A DNA stretch of 64,000 bases from Aegilops tauschii subsp. strangulata (taxonomy: Eukaryota; Streptophyta; Magnoliopsida; Poales; Poaceae), in assembly GCF_002575655.3 (NCBI RefSeq), contig NC_053040.3, positions 461,018,780 to 461,082,779 of the forward strand, in the 5' to 3' direction. A program made the translations under genes and the position numbers. Positions 55,140 to 64,000 of this stretch are shown here, one piece after another (position 1 is the stretch's first letter; each line of letters begins with the position of its first letter). Under the pieces are notes generated by a model, which saw only the letters and a list, made by a program, of their open reading frames with translations, did no database searches and was not told the DNA's origin.

Positions 55140-55480
55140 TTAGGTGCTCTGCTTTGGCCTTCCGTTGAGCGCTGCTCATCTCTACAAAAACGTGCTGGGC
55201 GTGTGCAAAGAAACCTCGATTGGAGAGATCGAGAACTCGTGATTATGCAATGTTAAAAAAAGTCAAGTTGTTGTTAATAGGACTCCATATAGCTATATAA
55301 ACATGTCACGTCATTAAAAGTTTGCATTGTTAATTGAGTCTATGTAAGTTACATCTTAAAGGTGACGTCATGGTCCGGCCATTCATCTCTCTAGATTTTT
55401 TTTGTTGCTGCAATTTTTTTAGTGCGTGTTCTCACAATAGAGTGGAGTGACGTGCTAGTTTATGTATGCATGCACCGCTA
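55140..55480. other. 3' flank of the F-box gene, gene-free
   Basis: The first 100 bases resemble the flank of the paralogue (50725-50860). The rest is AT-rich with no gene or repeat recognised. Confidence 0.5.
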
Positions 55481-55985
55481 ATTTTTTTTTCGAAATACTT
55501 TCAATCTATTCATCTTCAATCATGGTAGTACAACAAAGACTAGAAATAATAAAAATTACATCCAGATCCATAGACCACCAAGCGACGGCTACAAGCACTG
55601 AGGCGAGCCAAAGGCGCGTCGCCATCATCATCCCTCCCTCGCTGGAGCCGGACAAACCTTGTTGTAGTAGACAGTCGGGAAGTCGTCGTGCTAAGGCCCC
55701 ATAGGACCAGCGCACCAGAACAGGAACCGCCGCCGTTGAAGAGTAATATAGATCGGAGGAATCCAACCTGAACACACGCGAACGTAGATGAACTACAGCA
55801 AGATCCGAGCAAATCCACCAATGACAGATCCACCGGAGACACACCTCCACACGCCCATCGATGATGTTAGACGCACCATCGGAACGGGGGCTAGGCGGGA
55901 AGTACCTTATTCCATCTTCAGAAAGCCGCCGCCCTCTCGCCTTTCTGAGCAGGAATTTAAAACAAAAAATAGAACAGGCAAAAAA
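55481..55985 (-). mobile_element. Poly(A) retroposon, copy 1
   Basis: On the minus strand it ends in a run of A (plus-strand T run at 55483-55491), preceded by words such as GTACTACCATGATTGAAGAT and GTCGTCGTGCTAAGGCC (plus strand 55684-55700). It aligns with 56090-56600. There is no convincing protein frame. I recall this as a frequent Triticeae interspersed repeat with LINE- or SINE-like tail, but cannot name it. Confidence 0.6.
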
Positions 55986-56089
55986 AACATAAATACGCAA
56001 AAAACACTACAGAAAACAAAACAAACAAACAAAAAACCAAACAAAAAACAAAGAAAATTGGTGTTTGTACCTAGTATTTTTGGGGGCAA
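55986..56089. repeat. A-rich low-complexity linker
   Basis: Runs of AAACAAACAAAC and AAAAACC between the two retroposon copies. No gene. Confidence 0.6.
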
Positions 56090-56600
56090 ATTTCTGATCT
56101 ATTCATCAACTATCAAGGTAGTACAAAGAAACAATGAACAAAAGTACACCGAAAGTAAAATATACATCTATGTCCATAGACCACCTAGCAACGACTATAG
56201 TCTATAAACCTTGAAGCAGGCAGAAGACGCACCGCTCATTGCCCCTCCCTCAAGAGAGACAAGCAAACTTTGTTGTGTAGACAGCCAGGAATTCGTCGTG
56301 CCAAGACTCCATATGACCAGTGCACAAGAACATCGACCGCCGTCGATGAAGAGAAGCGAACGATCAAACCTGTAGACACATGAATATAGACGAAAGAAAA
56401 CCGGACCCATATGGATCCACTGAAGACAAACGTCGACCGAATCTCGTGAGATCTCCCCGAGACAAATCCCCACATGCCCTCCGATCATGCTAGAAGTATC
56501 ATCGGGGCGGGGGCTAGGCGGCGAGTACCTTATTTCATCTTGAGAGATTAGCCGCCGTCTCGTCTCTCTAAGCAAGACACAAACCCTAACAAAGTTTAAA
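56090..56600 (-). mobile_element. Poly(A) retroposon, copy 2
   Basis: Matches copy 1 in order: TCTATTCATC, GGTAGTACAA, CCATAGACCACC, ACAGCCAGGAATTCGTCGTG, GGGGCTAGGCGG. It is more diverged and lacks the terminal T run. Same orientation as copy 1. Confidence 0.6.
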
Positions 56601-56884
56601 AAGTATCTAAAAATGGAGCCCTCCGGCTGGCAAGCGCTGGGATCTACCACGCCTTCATGGCCCTAAGACCACATGAGACAAAAGGTAGACCGTGGCGGCG
56701 CCGGCGGGAGCCCCGAGAAACCCTAGCGATTGGCTGTCCTCGTATATGAGAGCGCCTTGCATGTAGTTCCCTTGAGGAGGCTTCTATACCTAGTCTTTTT
56801 GTTGTTGAGAAATTAGTGTTTGTACCTTTTTTTAGTTGAGAAATTAGTGTTCGTACCTAGGTTGGCTGAGGGTTTTCTTCTTTA
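56601..56884. other. Gene-free spacer with a short duplication
   Basis: GTTGAGAAATTAGTGTTTGT occurs at about 56802 and again (GTTGAGAAATTAGTGTTCGT) at about 56836. Otherwise nothing recognised. Confidence 0.5.
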
Positions 56885-57245
56885 TTTTTTATTTCTTTTT
56901 AGAATCTCACAAAGCTTTATTAAGTCGTCATAATGTTTACAGGGACGAAAACAAGATCAGTAGGTTGGCCTAACCAAACATGGCTGTCAAATCCTAGCAT
57001 TAACGCATGCTTTGCTAGATTATGAGCCTCAACATTCGAGGTTCTAAACTCATGACTAAAACAACAAGAATTAAAAAGACTACTGCCACTCTTTATCTCT
57101 TGTATGATAGCTCCAAAGCTTGCTCTACTCCCTTCTTTTATCACCTCAACAGCAACCTTGCAATCAGAAGCAACTGAAATATTATGTACATAAAGATCAC
57201 CAGCTAGAGCCTGGGCCTCCCTCATTGCTAATGATTCAAGGATCT
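56885..57245 (-). pseudogene. LINE 3' end fragment with RNase H-like (RVT_3) domain
   Basis: On the minus strand, 57225-56920 reads MREAQALAGDLYVHNISVAS, DCKVAVEVIKEGS and FRTSNVEAHNLAKHALM, the typical plant LINE-type RNase H with Asp and the HNLAKHAL helix, and ends TDLVFVPVNIMTT and stop. An A-rich tail follows (plus-strand T-rich 56877-56900). The upstream part, including the catalytic Asp and Glu of the first strands, is missing. It could also be a host RNase H-like pseudogene; the A-rich tail favours a LINE. Confidence 0.7.
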
Positions 57246-57368
57246 GTGGATGACATTCGCTTCAGTCAACATGGCAAAAAATGGGAAATCCTGAGCATCT
57301 CAATTTTCATATTTTCTTTTTAGACAAGGCAATTCTCCATGCTCCAATCATGACAAATCCTCGAAAAT

Positions 57369-58552
57369 TGTTGGAAATATGCCCTAGAGGCAATAATAAA
57401 ATGGTTATTATTATATTTCCTTGTTCATGATAATTGTCTATTGTTCATGCTATAATTGTATTAACCGGAAACCGTAATACATGTGTGAATACATAGACCA
57501 CAATATGTCCCTAGTGAGCCTCTAGTTGACTAGCTCGTTGATCAATAGATGGTTGTGGTTTCCTGACCATGGACATTAGATGTCGTTGATAACGGGATCA
57601 CATCATTAGGAGAATGATGTGATGGACAAGACCCAATCCTAAGCATAGCACAAGATCGTGTAGTTCGTTTGCTAGAGCTTTTCTAATGTCAAGTATCATT
57701 TCCTTAGACCATGAGATTGTGCAACTCCCGGATGCCGTAGGAATGCTTTGGGTGTATCAAACGTCACAACGTAACTGGGTGACTATAAAGGTGCACTACA
57801 GGTATCTCCGAAAGTGTCTGTTGGGTTGGCACGAATCGAGACTGGGATTTGTCACTCCGTATGACGGAGAGGTATCTCTGGGCCCACTCGGTAATGCATC
57901 ATCATAATGAGCTCAATGTGACTAAGGAGTTAGTCACGGGATGATGTGTTATGGAACGAGTAAAGAGTTTTGCCGGTAATGAAATTGAACAAGGTATGAG
58001 AATACCGACGATCGAATCTCGCGCAAGTAACATACCGATAGACAAAGAGAATTGTATACGGGATTGATTGAATCCCCGACGTCGTGGTTCATCCGATGAG
58101 ATCATCGTGGAACATGTGGGAGCCAATATGGGTATCCAGATCCCGCTATTTTTTATTGGCCGGAGAGGTGTCTCGGTCATGTCCGCATGGTTCCTGAACC
58201 CATAGGGTCTACACACTTAAGGTTCGGTGACGCTAGAATTGTAATGGGAATAGTATGTGGTTACCGAAGGTTGTTCGGAGTCCCGGATGAGATCCCGGAC
58301 GTGATGAGGAACTCCGGAATGGTCCGGAGGTGAAGATTGATATATTGGACGAAGGGTATTGGAGCCCGGAATTGTTCCGGGGTTACGGGGTGACGACCAG
58401 CGTGTCCGAAAGGGGTTTTGGAGGCCCCGGCAAGCGTTGGGGGGACTTATGGGCCAAGGGGAGGGGGCACATCAGCCCACTAAGGGGCTGTGTGCCCCTC
58501 CCACCCCATCTCACGTAACCTGGAGAGGTGGGGGCGCCTCCCCTAGGGCAGC
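57369..58552 (+). mobile_element. Angela/WIS/BARE-type Copia LTR, left part
   Basis: It starts TGTTGGAAATATGCCC at 57369, preceded by AAAAT (possible target duplication), and follows my memory of the Angela/BARE LTR closely (ACTAGCTCGTTGATCAATAG, GGTATCTCTGGGCCCACTCG). The sequence is interrupted at 58552 by a Gypsy LTR. The remainder, whether a solo LTR or a full element, should continue right of the window. Confidence 0.88.
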
Positions 58553-61500
58553 TGTGGCACCCCGGCTCAGAGCGACCGGTTTACCCTGCATTGCCAGCCG
58601 AGAGATCATGTCTTCTGGCAACACACAACATATTGGTACAGAAAACAACCGCTTTATTGATGCTAGCGGAACAGAGTTCATATTACAACAGTGGTCGAGG
58701 CCAAGCGGCACACTCGGTGCGGCGGAACAATATGTACATTATTTAGTGAACATAAAGGGGCCTCGACTCGAACAACTGCGTGGCAGCGGAATAACGTCGT
58801 AGCGGAAGCTCCATATCACAGGGACACTGATGTGGACACGATCTAGACTCGAACAGCGCTCCTTTCCAACGAGACTTACCTGAAATCTGGCATGACACGC
58901 CAGGTCAGTACATTGAATGTACTTGCAAGCTCACAACAAGCATAATCATAATGACAAACAATATCATGATATTTAACCAATTATTAATAATGCAACATTA
59001 TATGTCAACATGCTGTGATCAAGCCCGAACGTCCCTCAGGACATCTTACCAACTGTGATCATCTCTGGACCACAAACACACCACCATAGTGGTCTTTCTC
59101 AAGAACAACTCGTGATCCTTACGGCGATCACAACCACGACCATCATTTGGTCCCAAATACCTCGATGGCCTTTTTGCCATCCATTGACAATGCAAAGTTC
59201 ATAGCTTAGTGTGCAATTTTTATTAAACGTTGACTCATGGTGGGACCTAGTACGAGGTGTCCGTGACCGTGGACGCGGCTATCGATAGAATATACACTCT
59301 GCAGAGGTAGCACACTGTACCCACACCACGAAACCCATGGCCTCGCATTCCCATTCGGGTGGACCAACGGCATTCCGACAAAACCCCTCCATTGCCACAG
59401 CACTCTCCCGGCCACTCCGACCAAATCCCCAACGGGCTGGTCCTGGGTGGCCCCGTGTCTACCACAGACACCCCGACCACCGTCGTGGACAAAACACTCC
59501 CACTCGGGGACTCGGTACCATAATCTCATCAACGAGCACACAAGATTATGTGTGCTTACCGGGCCAGGGCAAACACGACATAATCTTCCCTAGATGGAGG
59601 CACCGACCAGAGGCCATGTCAATGGACTGAATCAAGGCCTTCCCACAAGGAAAATGTGGTTGCACTGGAAAGAAACTCGATTCAGCGGCACCATGACCCA
59701 GTCAACGGTATATTCAAGTTGAGTTATATTCAGGATTAACTTTAAACTAAAAAATGACCGGTGTCATAGCATGCCATGAAATGCAAAACAACACATGTAT
59801 CACATATTGATAAAAATGACCGACGTCATCCATATGCACACCAAGCATAAACGTCAACAACTCATATTACTCTACTTGCTCAAAATGACTCACAACTTAA
59901 CCAAAATATTTAGCAACAAGTTTTATTAATTTCCTACGAAAGAAAGTAACTCCGATAAATCTTTCATATGCTTGACCAAAAGATATCATTATCAACAACT
60001 CTTAATTTCTTTATCACTAAGTTGGGTTCAAACATTCTGTAAGACAAGTAATATGATTAAACAAGTATTTAACAGAATATTTTCTAACAAATTTTTATCA
60101 ATTTAAGCATGCAAACACAAAGCTTTAAATAATTACTAACATGCATAACAAAATTATTTCTAACATCACCTCAAATAAAATTTAACTTGCTTTACCCACT
60201 TAAACTAGTTTCAACTATTCTGTAAATCAAGCATAACAACTGACCAATACTTAACAGAATACAAATAATTCAATAATTATTTAAATGCATGGGTTAATCA
60301 TTTCTTTTAAGTGAGAAAATCACAAATATTGAAATGGCATCATAAAAATGTTGTTGTGGCTTGCCTTAGTGCAGATGAGGTTCACAAGGCTCCTGGTGAT
60401 CCTCAAGACAAGCCTCACCTTCTGAAAATAATTTTAAACACGAAAAGAAAATATCAAGAACACTTCTGAAATTCACCAGAAATTCTAAACAGCTCAGAAA
60501 AATCTCATCTTTGGTGAGCTGTTAGATTTCCTTTCAAAGAACACAATGCAAAAAGAATCATCTCATTTGGACTTATGGTTAAAAAGTTAAAATTGTTTGA
60601 AACTCTCTGGAATATAAATGAATTTGAATAAAAAGAAACAGCTGGGGGGTGACGTCGAAGGCGTAAAGCCCAGGGGCGCCACCACTCGTACCGCTTCGCG
60701 CGTGTACTGAGTGGCTAACTAGCGGGCCCCGCTAGTCAGGTGGGGGAAGAGGGAGAGAGAAACAGAGAGGGCCGCGGCTTCGCCGGAGCTCTCGCCAGCG
60801 ACGAGGGCTCCTTGGCCCAAACGAGATGGAGGGATTGAGAGAGGGGACGATGGCGCACCTACCCATACCCGTAGCGTGGCTAGGGGTGGTCGGACGGCGT
60901 CAGAAACTAGCTCGCAAGCGGAGGAGGCAGAACGTGGAGGTCGCCGGAGTTGGGAAGACGGCGAGCAGAGGTCACTCCAGAGGCTCCAAGTGGGCGAGAT
61001 GGCATCACCGGAGAGAGGCGGAGGCCTTGGAGGGGTCGCCCAGGCCTGGGAGGGGCTGGAGCTACCGCGGCGACCAGAGGGGATCGCCGGCGAGCTCGAG
61101 CTCGGGGACGGCGGCCCGAGGCCTGCCCGACCGGGCTACGGCTTCCTACTCGATCGTGGGGTGTGTGTGAGTGCTGGATGGTGCTCGAGGAGGCTGGGGG
61201 TGGCTCTATTTATAGGCGAGCGGTGAGGGTGCTTCGGGCTCCGTCGGTGGACACCTGTCCACGGCGCCCAGTGACGAGCGGCGTCAGTGAGAGGGGGAGA
61301 AGGCGACGGAGGTCATGCGGCCACTGTGGGCGAGCGGAGACGAGCACAGGATCAAGGGGATGGCGACGAGCACAGTGCGCTCCGCACTGTTGGGCTGGCC
61401 GGACCTTGCCCGTGCTCGCTGCTTCAAGCTCCGGCGTCGGCGAGTGCCAGGGAGGAGTTAAGGACGTTGAGACGATGATGGTGGCGGGGTTTGGCATGGT

Positions 61501-62284
61501 TGGGCAGGCGGGGGAAGCGTGCACGCTCGAACAGAGCGCTCGGCGTCACCCAGAGCGCGTCGACACGCATGCCTGGCATCGTGGACACGCGTGGTCACCG
61601 CGCGAACTCTCTCCTCAGGCCAGCCTTCGTCCAAAAATCATGTCTGGCATGTTGTTTGTGGTAGTTTTGAAGTTTACCACGGTTTGGTTTGGATCTAGGT
61701 GCAGTAGAGAAGATTTTACAAGCCAGGTAAGTTTCTGGTCAGTAACTTTGTGATGTTACTATGGTCAAATGGCTGGGAGTTTGGGGCTGTGCTTTGGAGG
61801 CTAGTTATAAGTTACTAAGGGAAAGATGCACAAGAAAGTTCAGGTCAAATGGAGCAAGTAAAATGGTAGTTGCTGTAGAAACCACCATTTCTGTCCAGAA
61901 CAGAAAAGATTTTCTGTAGCAAAAATATTCCAAAAAGTGATGAAATATTTTTGCTCAGGGAGGTGCCCTAGGGTCCCTAGAATATTTGTGAATTATCTTA
62001 GAATTTTCTGAGCCATAAAAATTAGGGTTGCCTTGAAGCAAACAGATCTGGCTTAGGGTTCTTGAGAGAAAATGAATATTTTTCATTTAAGAAAAATATT
62101 CCAAAGGTTATTTGTGGTGGATCAGAAGTGAAGTGATGGTTTGGGAGAGAAGTGAACACTTGGGTGAAAGCCAAGGATGCCCAAGTGTTTAGGTCCAAAT
62201 GAAAAGATTCAGAAACTCCAAGTTTCAAAAACTTTCAAATGAAATTTCAAGTAGATAAGAAAGGGCAAAAACCAGGCTGTCACA
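58553..62284 (-). mobile_element. 3' LTR (3.7 kb) of a Tekay/Del-type chromovirus
   Basis: On the minus strand the LTR starts TGTGACAGCCTGG at 62284 and ends GGGGTGCCACA at 58553, giving TG...CA ends. It is preceded on that strand by a G-rich polypurine tract and pol. It is unusually long at 3732 bases. Inside, 60640-61640 is GC-rich and the rest AT-rich. Plus-strand frames within 60826-61753 are composition effects. The 5 bases before it (GCAGC, 58548-58552) should recur at the far end of the element beyond 64000. Confidence 0.8.
61206..61215 (-). promoter_or_regulatory. TATA box in the chromovirus LTR
   Basis: Minus-strand CTATAAATAG is a perfect plant TATA box, about 1.07 kb into the LTR, which would divide U3 from R. 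Transcription would run toward 58553. Confidence 0.6.
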
Positions 62285-62298
62285 AACCTCCCCCACTT
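62285..62298 (-). other. Polypurine tract of the chromovirus
   Basis: Minus-strand AGTGGGGGAGGTT directly precedes the LTR start TGTGACAG. It fixes the element's orientation and the LTR boundary. Confidence 0.8.
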
Positions 62299-62317
62299 AG
62301 AATGAATCTCGTCCTCG

Positions 62318-64000
62318 AGATTCGGTTGCTTGGGAAAACCACTCTGGATACTGACTCTTAAGGAACTCTTCCTACTCCCAAGTTGCTTCTCACTCGGTGT
62401 GATGCTCCCACTGAACTTTGAAAAATTTTCTGACTTTGCTGCAAGTGACCCTTTCCACTTGATCCAAAATTTTGGACGGTCTTTCTTCATAAGTTAAATC
62501 CTTTGCCAATTCTATCTCAGCCATTGCAGTCCTTTTCTCAGGCGGGGATATGCATCGTCTCAATTGCGAAACATGGAACACATTGTGTATTTCTGACAAC
62601 TCCGGGGGTAGTTCCAGTTGGTATGCAACCGTACCCACTCGAGACATAATTGAGAATGGACCAATGAATCTGGGTGCCAGCTTTCCACGAGTCTGAAATC
62701 GCTTAACTCCTTTCATAGGAGTGACTCGGAGGTACACATGTTCTCCAGGTTCAAAACTGACCTGCCGGTGCTTTGCATCATAATAACTCTTCTAACGGGA
62801 TTTGGCCAATTGCAGTCGGTCTCTGATTTCCCTGACTTGTTTCTCGGCTTCCATCATGAGATCGGTTCCGAAGATATGGCTATCTCCAGCTTGAGACCAA
62901 TTTAGAGGAGTGCGGCACTTACGACTATATAGAGCTTCATAGGGTGACATCTTTAGACTGGTCTGGAAACTGTTGTTATACGAGAACTCGGCGTATGGCA
63001 AGCAATCTTCCCAGTTCGCCCCGTTGGCTAGCACACAGGCTCGGAACATATCTTCGAGTATTTGATTTACTCGCTCTGTCTGACCGTCCGTCTGGGGGTG
63101 ATAAGCAGTACTATATTTTAGTGCTGTCCCCAAGGCTTGATGGAGGCGGGACCAGAAAGCGGAGGTAAACAAAGAACCTCGGTCGGAAGTGATAGTCCGG
63201 GGTACCCCATGCAGACTGACGATTTTGGATACATACAGTTGCGCCAGTTCATTTGCTCTGTATCTGGTGCTGACCGGGATGAAATGAGCAACCTTGGTTA
63301 GGGTGTCCACTATAACCCAGATTGCGTCTTTGCCTCGCTGAGTCCTAGGCAATCCGGTGATGAAGGCCATGCAAACATCATCCCATTCCCATTGTGAAAC
63401 TGGCAGTGGTTGGAGAAGTCCGGTTGGCTTCTGATGCTCTGCTTTCACCTTGTTGCATATGTCGCAACAGGCTACAAAATAGGCAATGTCTTTCTTCATC
63501 CCATTCCACCAGAATATTTGTTTAAGGTCTTCATACATTTTCGTACTTCCTGGATGAATGGAATACGAGGATTCGTGTGCTTCTGACAAGATTTTCTTCT
63601 TCAAGTCCGGTTGATTTGGTACACAAATTCGTCCACGGAATCGGAGGTACCGAAGTTGTCCTTGACGAAATCTGGGGGCTTCCTTGCATGTTTTTGTAGT
63701 TTGGCGTCATCTGGCTGGGACCTGCGGATTTCCATCTCAAGTGTGGGGGTAACTTCCAAAATATTAGTGAGGCCAGCATCCACGATGACCAAGTTGAGCT
63801 GAGTGATCTCCTCCTGAAGTTCGGTAGGCAATGATTTTAACATGACATTTAAGCTGACGGGCTTTCGACTGAGCGCATCGGCAACGACGTTGGCCTTGCC
63901 TGGATGGTAATTTATTCCAAGGTCATAATCCTTGACCAACTCTAACCATCTTCGCTGACGGAGATTTAAATCTGGCTGAGTGAAGATGTACTTGAGGCTT
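62318..64000 (-). pseudogene. Chromovirus pol, 3' part: RNase H, integrase, chromodomain, inactivated
   Basis: From the right edge on the minus strand: RNase H end ([32 protein letters not shown]), integrase zinc-binding part (EAHESSYSIHPG, CCDIC; 63600-63430), integrase core (63410-62900) and chromodomain-like end (KILDQVERVTCSKVRKFFKV, 62490-62390). The first catalytic Asp of the D,D-E triad is Ala (CMAFITGLP), while SDRGSLFTS and NQILEDMF keep the Asp and Glu. A frame change lies near 63650, a TAG lies at 62792-62794 where relatives have Gln, and TGA and TAG codons interrupt the chromodomain (62390, 62369). The chromodomain class usually guides insertion to histone-marked chromatin. The rest of pol and gag lie beyond 64000. 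Confidence 0.85.

Noticed and set aside
60826..61753. Plus-strand frames with ATG inside the chromovirus LTR
   Set aside because: They lie in the GC-rich part of an LTR, antisense to the element, with overlapping open frames and no recognisable domain.

Overview
This window is intergenic, transposon-dominated DNA from a grass of the wheat tribe (Triticeae: wheat, Aegilops or close kin). The indications are an Angela/WIS/BARE-type LTR, a Fatima-type LTR and gag, a WHAM/Sabrina-type Gypsy element, an Au-type SINE, and a CACTA element with subterminal repeats. Family names come from memory of Triticeae repeats. The structures themselves (LTR ends, target-site duplications, primer sites, protein motifs) were read from the sequence. 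Only one intact host-type protein-coding gene is convincing: an F-box/DUF295 gene at 53.6-55.1 kb. Two further gene-like ORFs (32.4-34.1 kb) sit inside the CACTA element.

Layout. (1) 1-7.08 kb: a minus-strand WHAM/Sabrina-like Gypsy element with both LTRs and no gag-pol, only one unassigned ORF. It is inserted in a Copia element (Copia-1), whose remaining 3' half and 3' LTR occupy 7.08-10.75 kb. (2) 10.75-30.79 kb: a decayed LINE (reverse transcriptase plus zf-RVT region) that is the host of everything around it. Copia-1 interrupts its 5' side. Part of its 3' side is tandemly duplicated, and the second duplicate is split at 13,038/30,061 by a 17-kb insertion with a CTAAC target duplication. 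That insertion is Copia-2, itself interrupted in its RNase H region by a third member of the same family, Copia-3 (19,595-28,041, TCTAC duplication). (3) 31.50-39.73 kb: left part of a large CACTA transposon with an 85-bp subterminal repeat, two ORFs with TATA boxes, a 500-bp satellite-like array, a long hairpin, and a 77-bp subterminal array toward its right end. (4) 39.73-48.42 kb: a Fatima-type Gypsy element with 5' LTR, gag-protease and no reverse transcriptase, carrying an antisense gene that I can resolve into six exons with five GT-AG introns. (5) 48.42-50.22 kb: a Copia 5' LTR, primer site and leader joined at a short microhomology to the 3' end of a broken F-box paralogue. (6) 50.7-57.3 kb: the small gene-bearing island, with a GC-rich block, an Au SINE, the F-box gene, two related poly(A) retroposons and a LINE RNase H fragment. 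(7) 57.37-64 kb: an Angela-like LTR interrupted by a minus-strand Tekay/Del-type chromovirus with a 3.7-kb LTR, whose pol runs off the right edge.

How the parts relate. The region grew by insertion into insertion and then lost DNA. The right end of the CACTA element, the Fatima 3' LTR, most of the 48.4-kb Copia and the 5' end of the F-box paralogue are all absent between 39.7 and 50.2 kb. This is best explained by at least one deletion. Almost every transposon reading frame is broken by stops, frameshifts or lost catalytic residues. The items most worth following up are the spliced antisense gene in the Fatima element, the paired ORF units inside the CACTA element, and the F-box protein with a tail resembling a double-stranded-RNA-binding fold.
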